Counted from the first letter of the stretch, positions 26,818 through 36,435 are shown. The stretch is DNA of 64,000 nucleotides from Actinopolymorpha pittospori (GCF_014873875.1 NZ_JADBEM010000001.1:558001-622000); one strand, 5' to 3'. Numbers and translations are program-made. Notes: a model not told the origin generated them from the letters alone.

Positions 26818-28430
26818 TGTTTGCCATCCCCAAGGGACTCCCCCAGAACTCGCTTGTCACCGAGAACGTCATTAACGTTGAGCTGAACGAGATCGACATC
26901 GACAGGATGGTTACCAAGATCCTCGAGAGAGCGGTCAAGCGTGGCCGTGTCTCAGGCTCGAAGGTAGACACCAAGGACTACGACGGCTACCTGTCCAAGC
27001 TCCAGAACTCCCCACATGTCAAAGGTGCCGACGGCGAACGAGGGCTCGAGATCCTGGACGGGTGGGTGCGCTCGTCGGTGCTCGTGCAGGAGACCGCGGG
27101 GCGGCGTCGAGACACTGTACAGATGGGCTACCTCCGACCACTCACAATCGCCGCATACCGCAGCGGGTTGCCGAAAAGTACATCGCGAAACCGTCGCGCG
27201 GACTCCCTCGTGTTCAAGGCCATGGCGAGGATGTTGAGTGCTCGCGGTGACGAGAACGAATCGGCCGTCATCCAACATCTGTTTCTTGAGACATTCGGGC
27301 GTGGCGTAGAGCTCGGCCCGTTCCCGTCCACTAATCCCTCCTATGACGGTGAGTCCGACGTTGACATCGACACGCTCCTCGCACTGCGCTTCATTGAACA
27401 GTTCACAGGCAACGAGGCCCACAACCGCGACCTCGGCCGGCTCGACCCGCCGGTGCCCATGGCTGTCGACCCTCTCGGTCAAAACCTCATCGACTTCCTG
27501 ACCTTCTACGGGCCCCAACTTCCGGTCGGCGAGGCTTACACCCACCTGTCCGCCCTGTTGTCCCTCCGCTTGTTCCAGCTTCCCCTGGTGACCGCGCACG
27601 CTGTCCGCTCGCTCCTGAGCGGAGGCGACGAATTACCCGTGGACATCAACCCGTGCGGCCAGTACTTCGACTTCGTACGCGTACGCGGTCACGCCTCCGA
27701 TGAACTCTCACGCATGTCAGTGCAGCGCGACCTGGAGGTCATGCGCACCTTCTTCGGTGACCGCCTATTGCTTCGCTCTCTCAATGATGCAGTCGCCGTA
27801 CTCCCCAATCAGCCGGCCCTTGGATCCTCCGCAGAGTCGCGACTGCGCGTGTTGGCAGGAATGAAGGACGATCCCATGATGCAGATGGCGCTACAGATGC
27901 AGATCAACGCCATCGAGGCTGGACTCCACGACGGAGACGAGGGTCGCGCCTTTATCAGCGACGTGCGCTCGTCTGGAGGGCTCACCGCGGCTGACCAGCT
28001 GACCGCGATCCTCGTCGAAGGCCTGCGCAAGCGTGGTCTGGAGGGCCAAGTCAAGTGGTTTCACTCCTCCGGCGGTATCAAGAAGGCCTATGGCGTCCTA
28101 CACGGAGACCTCCGGTCCCGAGCGAGCTGGCGTTACGCCATGTCGGACGAAGCCCTCGTCTCGCTACTATGCATGGTGTTCGTCGACGACAACGGCATCC
28201 GCACGACCAGCAAGTTGCCTATCCGCGACGTACTCGCACGCCTCGAGGCGCGCTTTGGCATCCTGATTGCTAACCCGCCTGCGGACCTCGACTCAGCGGA
28301 CGCCCGAGCTGGAGCTGCAGCTAATCTTGCAGCGTTTACACGGCGGATGAAGCTCCTCGGCTGCTTCGAGGGTCTTTCCGATGACTTCAGCGCCCAATTC
28401 GTGACGCGTCCGCGGGAGGTCTCCAAGTGA
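26817..28430 (+). CDS. Unknown 537-residue protein, third gene of the kinase/HerA operon
   Basis: The product is soluble, mainly helical, and without a motif I recognise. It opens FAIPKGLPQNSLVTENVINV and has a Met-rich segment (DDPMMQMALQMQINAIE) near the middle. A C-terminal half containing SLLCMVFVDDNGIRTTSKLP suggests a winged-helix or similar interaction fold. The ATG at 26817 overlaps the TGA of the kinase gene, and its own TGA overlaps the GTG of the ATPase gene, so it is co-translated with both. By position and size it could be the counterpart of MAD7 in MADS, or simply an adaptor between kinase and ATPase. That assignment is inference. Confidence 0.65.
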   Translation: MFAIPKGLPQNSLVTENVINVELNEIDIDRMVTKILERAVKRGRVSGSKVDTKDYDGYLSKLQNSPHVKGADGERGLEILDGWVRSSVLVQETAGRRRDTVQMGYLRPLTIAAYRSGLPKSTSRNRRADSLVFKAMARMLSARGDENESAVIQHLFLETFGRGVELGPFPSTNPSYDGESDVDIDTLLALRFIEQFTGNEAHNRDLGRLDPPVPMAVDPLGQNLIDFLTFYGPQLPVGEAYTHLSALLSLRLFQLPLVTAHAVRSLLSGGDELPVDINPCGQYFDFVRVRGHASDELSRMSVQRDLEVMRTFFGDRLLLRSLNDAVAVLPNQPALGSSAESRLRVLAGMKDDPMMQMALQMQINAIEAGLHDGDEGRAFISDVRSSGGLTAADQLTAILVEGLRKRGLEGQVKWFHSSGGIKKAYGVLHGDLRSRASWRYAMSDEALVSLLCMVFVDDNGIRTTSKLPIRDVLARLEARFGILIANPPADLDSADARAGAAANLAAFTRRMKLLGCFEGLSDDFSAQFVTRPREVSK

Positions 28431-31400
28431 GCGCATCAGGGGGTGAACTGCTGACCAGCAGCCTCGCAGAGCACCTGGCCTCCGTGATGACGAATGCCGA
28501 CGCCGGCCACTGCGTGCGCGTCGACGATGTTAACGCGGTCCTGGCACCCCACCTCTCAGCGGCACTGGACGCTGCCCTTCCCGGTGTCGCGGTTCATGTC
28601 CTGAAGGGCGATCCGCAGGGAGGTCTGGACATCGCGGCCGAGCGCGCCATCGAGATTCGGAACCGCAAGCAGGTTCCGTGTCTTCTGATCGTGCCAGCGG
28701 GCGAGGGCAACGCCGCGAGTTCGCTCGACAACTCGTTCCAGCGTATTCCCGTGCTCGACGTCTATACCCACGTCGAGCGGCTACTCCTGGACACCATCGG
28801 CGACCAGGTCGTGCGGGATCTGGCGATCCGGAATCGCCGCTGGCTGCGGGCGCAACGGCAGGAAGCGTGGACGGAGTTTCTCGCCTATCTGTGCGTCGAA
28901 CCAACTGAGATGGCGTTCGGCCGGAACCTCTGGAGGGTAGGGCTCGTACCCGATCACGGCGAGAAGCCTGGTGAGCGCGTTGAGCGAAACCGGGTCGCCG
29001 TCCAAGCCATCAGCCGGCCGTCACGTCCGGCAGCGGCGATGGACGAGCGGTTTACGGTTGCCGGACTCCAAGAAGGTTCGTGGCGCGGTAGGCTCCGCCG
29101 ATATTGCGAACAGCGGGGGGCCCAGCTCGCGAATCCTCGCCTGTGGGCTCAGGACATCGCGGAGAATCATCCCGACCTTACGTTCGACAAATGGCCACTC
29201 GTCGAGAATGTCGCCGAGGACATCGATGAACTCGAGGTCACGCCTTTCACGAACGCGAGCGGTAAGGTCGAGGCTTGGAGCAAACTCAAGCAAGGGGCCG
29301 ACGGCCAGCTAGTGCTCGAGGTACCCGATGAGGGAATCGGCTCAGTTGCCGTCAGGTGGAAGACGACGCCGCCCAAGGTCGCTGCTGTCGCCAAATGGGA
29401 AGTATCCGTTGTTCCGCCTGACGATTTGCGCACCGACGAAGCGGAAGGTCTCGCAACTGCGGTAGTTGCAGGGACCAAGAGGCAGGCAACCCTCAAGGTC
29501 GCTCTGGAAGAAAACTCGCTCGACGACGGCACCCGCTTTGTCGTCAACGTTAAGGCCATCGGTGAGCATGGCGAGTCGGTCAGCCTCAAATCCGGCGGCC
29601 CCGCAGCAGCAGACAGCCAAGAATTCCAAATCGTCGGCATCCAAGAAGTGGAGACCAAGACTCGCCGTAGCGCCGCCTCCTCCGTACCGGGGGCAGTCCT
29701 GCAGGCTGCGCTCGACGGACTCGATGACCTGACCGAGGATCTTGTCTCTTGGGACCCCAGCGGGCAGGTGTTCGCCCTCCGCCTGGGAAATCGACGCGCG
29801 GTCCAGGTGCGGATCTGCGATCCGCTGATCCGCATGCAGCGTGTCGCCACAGGAAGTCCGGACCGAGCCGTTCACTTCAAAGCACTGGGCTCCTACGGAA
29901 CACCACTCGACTTCGACCGGGTTGAGGAGATCGAGCTCAACCTACCTAATGCCTTGAAACGGGCACGATTGGAGTTCTTGGGCGCCTTGGCCGCGAGACC
30001 GCACAGAGATACAGTCGAGTCCGCTGAGTGGACCGATGATCTCCGCGCTCTGGCCAGCGCCTACGCCGCGTCGTACAAGCGTGCGCTAGAACTGCCAGGC
30101 CAGCAGTTGGATGACCTGCTCCGCATGGACACCGTCTCTCTCGCCGTCCGACGCAGCAACCGACTCATCCAGTCGGTGATCGTACTTCCCACCCACCCTA
30201 TACGAGCAAGCTGGGTGGCAACCCACGATCGGATCCTTCGCGACTGGGCCCAGAAGCTGACCGAGATTACGCCGCGTAGCGTCCGTGCTCGCATGGTCGA
30301 TGCCGATCTCGTGAATCAGGTGGTGCCAGCGAACCTCCCGTTTACCGTCCCCACGCACGATGGCGACCTCGCGATCTACACCGAAGAGTTGAGCTTCGGC
30401 TCTGGCCTGTTCATCGTCCCCACGGATGTAGACAGTCAGGCAGCAGCAGAGTCCGTGACCTCAGTGCTCGAGTTGCCAAGGGCTGGGTCGACGATGAAGG
30501 CGTCATCGCAGATGGTCGCCGAGCGGGTCAACGCGTACGTCGCTGCTCACAATGCCGGCGGAACACTTCGCGTCCTCGCCGTGAACCCAGGTTCCGGCGA
30601 GCTCGTTGCAGGTGCTTTCCGCGAACCAGTCTCAAACGACGAGGAGCAGCCGGATCCACGCAGGCTGGAGATACTCGCGTACTCCGACAGCCCGTCCTAC
30701 ACACAACCCATACCCGGCCTGGCGGAGTTACAGACGGCACTGCGCAGACGCGAACTCGCTCGCAAGACGACCTACCTGACACCGCCGCTCTCGCTGAGCG
30801 TGCGACCCCTCCCAGAGCTCAAGTCCGATGAGCAGGCTGCACACCTCGCAATCGTCCAGGACATCGGTTCGCCCGCCGTCAGCTTCGGTACAGGTACCGA
30901 GAGGCGGCCCGCGTTCAACGACCTACTCGTTCCAATTGTCACAAAACCGTCCAGTCGCGAAGGTGACCTGGTTTGGGAGAGTGTCCCTGCGACAGGTCCA
31001 GCGGCTGGCGGATCCGACAACGAACTTACGGTCGTGCACCGAACCCACCAGCGGGCTGTCGCCCGGCACTTCGGGGCGCCTGAAGGTGCCGTACCAGCCG
31101 TTAGCGTCGTTTTGGATGGCGAACATCAGGCCCGCGTCAACACTGCACATGCGCGTGCGGACTGGGTCATTGGTATTGATCGCTTCATCGGCGTTGACCT
31201 CTTCGAATCAGGTGCGACGGGAGCGATCGGCGAGTCCTACATCCTCGACTACGCCCCCGACTTTGTCGAAGGCATCGGCGAGCGGCTGACAGTCACGACT
31301 GCCAACCACCGCGAAGTCGAGCTTCTCCTCCAGGATGCAATGCGCGAACTCGGCCTAGCGAATGTTGAGCACAGCGTCAAGGATGTGCTGTCGACCCTCG

Positions 31401-33247
31401 CGGTAGTGTCTGGGCGCCTCGCACTCCGTCTTCTGGCGAACACTAACCAAGCACGCGAAGCCGTTGCACTTGCCGCCGTCATCGCTCACCTGCGCGAGAG
31501 GGGCGATCTCGACGGCCTGATCGTAGTGCCGGTGGATGCGCATCACGAGGTCTTCGGTGTATCGGCGCGCGACGATGGAGCGGCTCGGCGCTGTGATCTT
31601 CTGCTCGTTCGCATAGGGCAGCGATCATTCAAGATCGAGTGCGTTGAGGTGAAGTCGCGGAAAGAGGCGCGGATCCCTCAGATGCTGGCAGATCACATCG
31701 TCGACCAGCTCCAGGACACCAAGCGAGTCCTCGAGTCAAGGTTCTTCGCAAGTGATCCTCCGCGAACAGACATCAAACTGCAGTTGGCCAGGCTCGCGAG
31801 CGTGCTGCACTACTATGCGGATCGATCGATCGTCCATGGAGTCATCACCGACGAGAAGGCGAGCGAAATACACCGCTACATCGAGCGAGTAATCGAGAAT
31901 CAGGTGCCAGCGGAGATATCGATGCGCGGGTACGTCATTAGTCTCGACGGTGACGAGGGCTTCAAGAAGAAGTACGGTGAAATTCCGCTGACAGTGTTGA
32001 CAGCAGATGACCTGGGGCGGCTCGGCTTCACGACGGTGCTGCGTCCGACGCAATCTCCCGTCCCTAAGGACAGAATCTCTCTCTCGCCCAATCCGCAACC
32101 AGCGTCAGAGCGACAGCCAGCACCAGGACCACGGCGCAAGCCCGTATCGGTATCGGAACCGCAACCGCAACCGGACCCAGTAGTGCCAGAGCCCTCGCTA
32201 CCGCCAGGAACCGCACCCTCGGAGGTTGAGGTGGTGTTGGGCACAGACGGCAGTTCCTCAGACATCCTGTGGCGCGCGAGCATACAGGGCAGCCCACACG
32301 CCTTTATCATCGGCATCCCGGGGCAAGGCAAGTCGGTGACCACCCGACACATCATCAGCAGTTTCGCAGCCCAGGGGCTGCCATCACTGGTATTCGACTT
32401 CCACGGTGACATGGCAGCAGACCCGCCATCGGGCGCAACCGTGCTCAACGCCGCCGAAGGCTTGTCGTTCAGCCCGTTTGAGGCTGACGTGCGGATCGGC
32501 CGACCCATCAACACCACTGCCTGGGAGATCTCGGAAATCGTCGCGTATGTGACCAAGCTTGGCGAGATCCAACGCAATCATGTGTACGACGCGTTGCAAG
32601 CAATGTACGCAAACCACGGTTGGCATGGCATCACACCGGGTGACAGCCTTCCTGTGATCGGTGAGTTCGGGGATGCGGTCGAGGCTGCGGAAGCCAACGC
32701 ACGCGGCAGAAATGCCCGGCAGCGCTTGCGGCCCATGACTGACTTCGGTCTCTTCCGCGACGACGCGGACGCCGCCTTCGATCTGCTCAACGCCTACGGC
32801 GGAGGCGTGGTGGTCGACGTCAGTCAACTGGGCCTTGAGGAGGTCCAGATGTTCGCTGCGTCGTTTATCTTGCGCAAGGTCTATCGCGAGATGTTCAAGT
32901 GGCCGCAGGACCGCACCATGAAGCTCGCAGTCGTCCTGGACGAGGCGCACCGCATGGCGAGAGACGTCACCCTGCCGAAGCTAATGAAGGAAGGTCGGAA
33001 GTATGGCGTTAGCGTCATCGTTGCGAGCCAGAATGCCGACGACTTCCACAGAGATGTCTTGGGCAACGCCGGCACGAAGATCGTGTTCCGAACCAACCAT
33101 CCGGCGTCACGCGCGGTCGCTGGCTACCTGCGAGGGCGTAGCGGCGTCGACCTCAGCATTGAAATTGAGAGGTTGAACGTCGGCGTCGCCTACGTGTCGA
33201 CACCGGACAATCCCCAGGCCAGACGTACCTACATGAGGGGCGTCTGA
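28427..33247 (+). CDS. PD-(D/E)XK-like domain fused to a HerA/FtsK-type ATPase
   Basis: The product has 1606 residues. The first 1000 residues show no motif I can name. At about 1053-1075 CDLLLVRIGQRSFKIECVEVKS fits a PD-(D/E)XK core (Asp, then Glu-x-Lys). A Pro/Gln-rich linker (about 1210-1260) leads to the ATPase: IIGIPGQGKSVTTRHII (Walker A, about 1292), a beta-strand VFDFHGDM typical of HerA, LAVVLDEAHRM (Walker B, about 1500), VSVIVASQN (sensor) and an Arg-rich end (FRTNHPASRAVAGYLRG). HerA-class ATPases form hexameric DNA pumps that work with nucleases, and here both parts are in one chain. The GTG at 28427 overlaps the upstream TGA. This is the last gene of the operon. Confidence 0.75.
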   Translation: MSASGGELLTSSLAEHLASVMTNADAGHCVRVDDVNAVLAPHLSAALDAALPGVAVHVLKGDPQGGLDIAAERAIEIRNRKQVPCLLIVPAGEGNAASSLDNSFQRIPVLDVYTHVERLLLDTIGDQVVRDLAIRNRRWLRAQRQEAWTEFLAYLCVEPTEMAFGRNLWRVGLVPDHGEKPGERVERNRVAVQAISRPSRPAAAMDERFTVAGLQEGSWRGRLRRYCEQRGAQLANPRLWAQDIAENHPDLTFDKWPLVENVAEDIDELEVTPFTNASGKVEAWSKLKQGADGQLVLEVPDEGIGSVAVRWKTTPPKVAAVAKWEVSVVPPDDLRTDEAEGLATAVVAGTKRQATLKVALEENSLDDGTRFVVNVKAIGEHGESVSLKSGGPAAADSQEFQIVGIQEVETKTRRSAASSVPGAVLQAALDGLDDLTEDLVSWDPSGQVFALRLGNRRAVQVRICDPLIRMQRVATGSPDRAVHFKALGSYGTPLDFDRVEEIELNLPNALKRARLEFLGALAARPHRDTVESAEWTDDLRALASAYAASYKRALELPGQQLDDLLRMDTVSLAVRRSNRLIQSVIVLPTHPIRASWVATHDRILRDWAQKLTEITPRSVRARMVDADLVNQVVPANLPFTVPTHDGDLAIYTEELSFGSGLFIVPTDVDSQAAAESVTSVLELPRAGSTMKASSQMVAERVNAYVAAHNAGGTLRVLAVNPGSGELVAGAFREPVSNDEEQPDPRRLEILAYSDSPSYTQPIPGLAELQTALRRRELARKTTYLTPPLSLSVRPLPELKSDEQAAHLAIVQDIGSPAVSFGTGTERRPAFNDLLVPIVTKPSSREGDLVWESVPATGPAAGGSDNELTVVHRTHQRAVARHFGAPEGAVPAVSVVLDGEHQARVNTAHARADWVIGIDRFIGVDLFESGATGAIGESYILDYAPDFVEGIGERLTVTTANHREVELLLQDAMRELGLANVEHSVKDVLSTLAVVSGRLALRLLANTNQAREAVALAAVIAHLRERGDLDGLIVVPVDAHHEVFGVSARDDGAARRCDLLLVRIGQRSFKIECVEVKSRKEARIPQMLADHIVDQLQDTKRVLESRFFASDPPRTDIKLQLARLASVLHYYADRSIVHGVITDEKASEIHRYIERVIENQVPAEISMRGYVISLDGDEGFKKKYGEIPLTVLTADDLGRLGFTTVLRPTQSPVPKDRISLSPNPQPASERQPAPGPRRKPVSVSEPQPQPDPVVPEPSLPPGTAPSEVEVVLGTDGSSSDILWRASIQGSPHAFIIGIPGQGKSVTTRHIISSFAAQGLPSLVFDFHGDMAADPPSGATVLNAAEGLSFSPFEADVRIGRPINTTAWEISEIVAYVTKLGEIQRNHVYDALQAMYANHGWHGITPGDSLPVIGEFGDAVEAAEANARGRNARQRLRPMTDFGLFRDDADAAFDLLNAYGGGVVVDVSQLGLEEVQMFAASFILRKVYREMFKWPQDRTMKLAVVLDEAHRMARDVTLPKLMKEGRKYGVSVIVASQNADDFHRDVLGNAGTKIVFRTNHPASRAVAGYLRGRSGVDLSIEIERLNVGVAYVSTPDNPQARRTYMRGV

Positions 33248-33276
33248 GTCCTCAACGATCATCTGGGTGTCAGTGG

Positions 33277-33930
33277 CCGCTCTAGCTACGGGAGATGCTG
33301 TATCGGCCCACACCGATCTCGGTCTCCCAGAACTACGACTCGAACGGTCAGTCCTTGGCGTAGACGCGACGAGTATCGACGCCCTCGGCTTCCAGCCGCT
33401 GGAAGACGAAGTTCTTCACGAGGTCCGCGGCGGTCAGCGGTGTGCCGCGGGCGTTGAGGTCTCGAAGATCTCCTGGCAGTACTCCTGGGCCCGGAGGTCG
33501 ATGACCACCAGCTGCAGGCCCCTGGTCAGCCCAGTACCAATGCGGTGGCACGGGCGACGTAGCTCGGATCGCTCGTGTCTTCGCCGAGCCATGCTCCGAC
33601 CATCACCACGAAGAACCTGTGACCTCAAGGCCGGCTTCTTCCAACACTGTGCCAGCGGTCTCCATCAACAGCTGCAGCGTTGTGCGCCGCTGCGGACCAT
33701 CGATCACGTTTGCGGGCAGTAAGGATCCCCGTCTGGTACTCCTTGGCGCTGTACCATCACAGCGCCAAGGAAGCGCGTGGCGGAGGAGTACAGCTTGTTC
33801 AGCCGCAGCCCGACAGCATCAGCGCCGCGCCCGCACGCGCCCGTTACCTCCAAATCGGAGGGCGTTGTCGACCTTGGCGAGCACTCCCGATCCACGCCGA
33901 GCTGCGCCGGTCCGGCAGACGGCATGGCAG
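33277..33930 (-). pseudogene. GmrS/DUF262-type restriction protein remnant
   Basis: Minus-strand fragments in several frames assemble into a DUF262 domain: RFLGAVMVQRQG, then VIDGPQRRTTLQLLMETA (the family motif is DGQQR, so Gln is replaced by Pro), GAWLGEDTSDPSYVARATALVL, GLQLVVIDLRAQEYCQEIFE, NARGTPLTAADLVKNFVFQRL, and FWETEIGVGRYSISRS. In-frame stops interrupt the end (TGA at 33348-33350 where Trp is expected, TAG at 33333-33335), and at least three frameshifts separate the blocks. The DUF1524 half of a GmrSD type IV enzyme is absent. The bases 33931-34133 contain only short unassigned fragments. Confidence 0.7.
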
Positions 33931-34133
33931 GAAGTGGTGAACCGGTTGATGCGGGAAGCCGACCGGGTCGGCCGGACGCCGAAGTGGTGGAAGAAGACCA
34001 CGGTCGCTGACCCGGGCGCGGCTGTCCGGGGGATGTGATCCGCTGGGACTTTCACCGTCGACGCCTCAGCTCAACAACCGCTGGTGCGGCGACAACGCGG
34101 GTCCCGTGGTCCCCGGCCTTCCTTCCCACGCTT

Positions 34134-34643
34134 TCAATCAAAGCCCGGAATCCACAAAAGGTCATCGTTGTCCTCTACAGGTGGCGGAGGGAGAATCTTC
34201 GCCAGATCGTCCTCGATCTCGATCTTGTATTGGATCACTAGGGCCGCGATATAAAAGCCCATCTGTGAGCGCAGGTCGCCCAAAGCAAGGCCAAAGACGT
34301 CTCCTGACGGGCCCCAAGATCCGCGATGCATGAAGTTGCAAGCATTTGGCCCAGCGACTTCAACGAACTTCCGGCATGCCGCCCGCATCGCCTTGAGCAC
34401 GCCGCGAAGATCGTTACCCATTTCGTCATCCGTGAGGCGGGTGGTCAGATACTGGCGGATCTCCAGGGCGGATTCGACGCAGTGCATCTCGTCTTCGGCG
34501 TGGCGGTCACCGAACAACAATCGTCGATCTTCAAGAACTCTAATTACGCTATTTGCGACTGCCTTGTCTGTCCGCTTCTTCTGCCACGAAGCGCCAAATA
34601 GCGGGAAGCTGATACCTGTCAGCTCGTAGGGGATTCGTCCCAT
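34134..34643 (-). CDS. DUF6650-type protein of unknown function
   Basis: The 169-residue product starts MGRIPYELTGISFPLFGASWQ, continues with VIRVLEDRRLLFGDRHAEDEMHC (in outline) and ends EIEDDLAKILPPP. The TGIxxPxxGxSW opening, the ILEDRRVLY-like block, the EIR helix and the DLAxILP end are those of the DUF6650 family as I know it. No activity is known. I chose the ATG at 34643 because the conserved opening begins there. The frame stays open upstream to 34847, but that part has no such similarity. It is the only undamaged gene between 33.2 and 36.4 kb. Confidence 0.6.
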   Translation of the reverse strand: MGRIPYELTGISFPLFGASWQKKRTDKAVANSVIRVLEDRRLLFGDRHAEDEMHCVESALEIRQYLTTRLTDDEMGNDLRGVLKAMRAACRKFVEVAGPNACNFMHRGSWGPSGDVFGLALGDLRSQMGFYIAALVIQYKIEIEDDLAKILPPPPVEDNDDLLWIPGFD

Positions 34644-35010
34644 GGCGTCACAATAGCCCACTGGCGCGGGTGTAAGGCCGTGCGCCAGACATTCGGCAGC
34701 GGAGCGCCGGTTGGCCCAGCCATAGAGGTCGAGGACCGACTCGTAGCCGGTCTCGTGCGCAGGACAGGTGAAGTCGGGGGCCGCGGATCTGCTCCACGAC
34801 ACCGGTGATCGCGACCTTGAACAGCAACAGCACGCACTGCTCCGCATCGGGGTCCTGTCGCGACGGCTTGGGATTGCCAGGAGCAGCGGCTATGGGGCCA
34901 ATGGGCCGGGTGCCCGAACGCTAGCCGACTGTGGTCTGACAGGCATCGACAACTTGACGGTGCTTCCGCATGCGGCCACAATCCGCCGTCAACCACGCCA
35001 CCGGGCGGCA
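34644..35010. other. Unassigned stretch with short coding remnants
   Basis: No intact gene. Minus-strand pieces such as EQCVLLLFKVAITGVVEQIRG and, in another frame, DLYGWANRRSAAECLAHGLTP look protein-like but belong to no family I recognise. They may be the debris of one further frameshifted gene. Confidence 0.35.
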
Positions 35011-36433
35011 GAAGTAGGGCGGGCGCCGTTCGAACCTCGGCGACTGCGGCGGCCTGGCCGGGCTCCCACTCGTCGCGATAGACCGCGCCGTGCTCGAGCG
35101 CCCGGTCACACCACTCCTTGAGCACGGATTCCGCCCGCAGCGCCGTGACCGCCGTCGACACCTCCTCGTACGTCGTGGCCAGGTGGTCGGCGAGCGCTGT
35201 GTCGCCCTGCGGGCGCCGCGACCACCGCTCGAGGGCAGCCTGCGCAGCCGGCAGGCTGGCGAGCGTGAAAGGTCCCTGGTAGCGCGGGGTCGGCACCCCG
35301 TGGGCCAGCTCCTCGGCTGCTGATCGGACCGTGCTCAAGCGCTGGACTCGGTCCCGGTGCTCCCGAAGGTCCTCGGTGGCCAGTTCGGCCTCCACCCGGG
35401 TATGCCAGGCCGCGTCGAGGTCGCCGACACCGCAGACGGGGCATCGAGCGTCGCCGTGGGCTTGGTGGATCTCCAGCGCCTGCCGGAGGAGGGACGCACG
35501 TCGTTCTGCGAGCTGGCTCGACGTCTCCCCCGCCGTCGCCGCCTGGGCCCCCGCCTCACGCAGGGTCCGCACCACCTCGGTGACCTCCGTCGGGGAGGGG
35601 ATCGCCAGCTGGGTCAGTGCCCTCAGCGCCTCCAGGTCGCCGTTCGCCGGTGCGTCGGTGCCCACCGCGATCGCCTGGAGCACCTCAAGGTCCGGTCGAT
35701 GTTTCCGCAGCTGGGTGTGGGCTTGTCGCGCTCGCTCGTCGTCGTGCTCGGCGAATACACGTTTGAGCTGGCTCGCCTCGTCCCGGTGCGGCTTCGATGG
35801 CGACAGATTCTTCACCGCGGTTGTGAGCCGCTTCTGGGCGTCGGTGACGCGCTCGAGGCCGAGAATGACCGCGAGAGCGTCGTGGAGTTCACTGTGCCGG
35901 GCCTCCAGCAGGCCACCCAGCTCTTCGTAGGAGAGGATCGGTCGGTACAGCTCGAGCGCCCGGTCCCAGCCGAGGCTGGAGACGCCGGTCTCGCGCTGGT
36001 GCCCTCTGCGCTGCACCCAGGTGGTTCGTTCGTCCAGGCCGGCGTCCTTCGTCCAGTCCACTCCGACGGTGGTCTGGCCGACGCCCTCTTCGGCGAGCTC
36101 GACGCGGATCGAGCATGGATCCCCGTCGTGCACGTTGCGCCAGTGCTCGAGCGACAACACGGCCGACGCCCCGTTTCCGCTCCAGCGGTAGCTGGCGCCG
36201 GTCAGGGCGAGCTCGAATGCTTCGGCGAAGCTGGACTTGCCCGACCCGTTGCGTCCCGCCACGACCGTCAGGCCCGGGCCCGGCGTCAGCGACAGCGACG
36301 CCTCCGGACCTACGCCGCGGAAGCCCTTCACCTGGATCGACTTCACAAAGGCGCCGACCGGCTTCACGTCGGACTTCCCGTCCTGAGCCGCGAGCGGCTG
36401 TGGCCGACTCGGGTAGCTGCCTCCCAGCGCCAA
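35011..36433 (-). pseudogene. Chimeric remnant: SMC-like ATPase N-terminal half fused to a helicase fragment
   Basis: From 36433 the minus strand encodes SIQVKGFRGVG, Walker A AGRNGSGKSSFAEA (residues 59-72), coiled coil, and a zinc-hook CPVC (about 332). This is the N-terminal half of a RecF/SMC-like ATPase. At about 35128 the sequence switches to a 118-bp piece (35011-35128) matching the interior of the SF1 helicase gene (16626-16742): VLKEWCDRALEHG, YRDEWEPGQAAAVAEVRTAPAL. The frame then runs out into unrelated DNA with a stop at 34619. The 35129-35425 part is closely similar but not identical to 18981-19290. So this is a decayed second copy of the ATPase/HEPN/helicase operon with an internal deletion. 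The true start could be TTG at 36433 or the GTG before KSIQVKG. Confidence 0.85.
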
Positions 36434-36435
36434 GC

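Noticed and set aside
33740..33771. Perfect 13-bp inverted repeat with 6-base loop, terminator-like
   Set aside because: It lies inside the DUF262 remnant, where the same bases encode the conserved block FLGAVMVQRQG, so the symmetry is probably coincidental. No T-tract follows.
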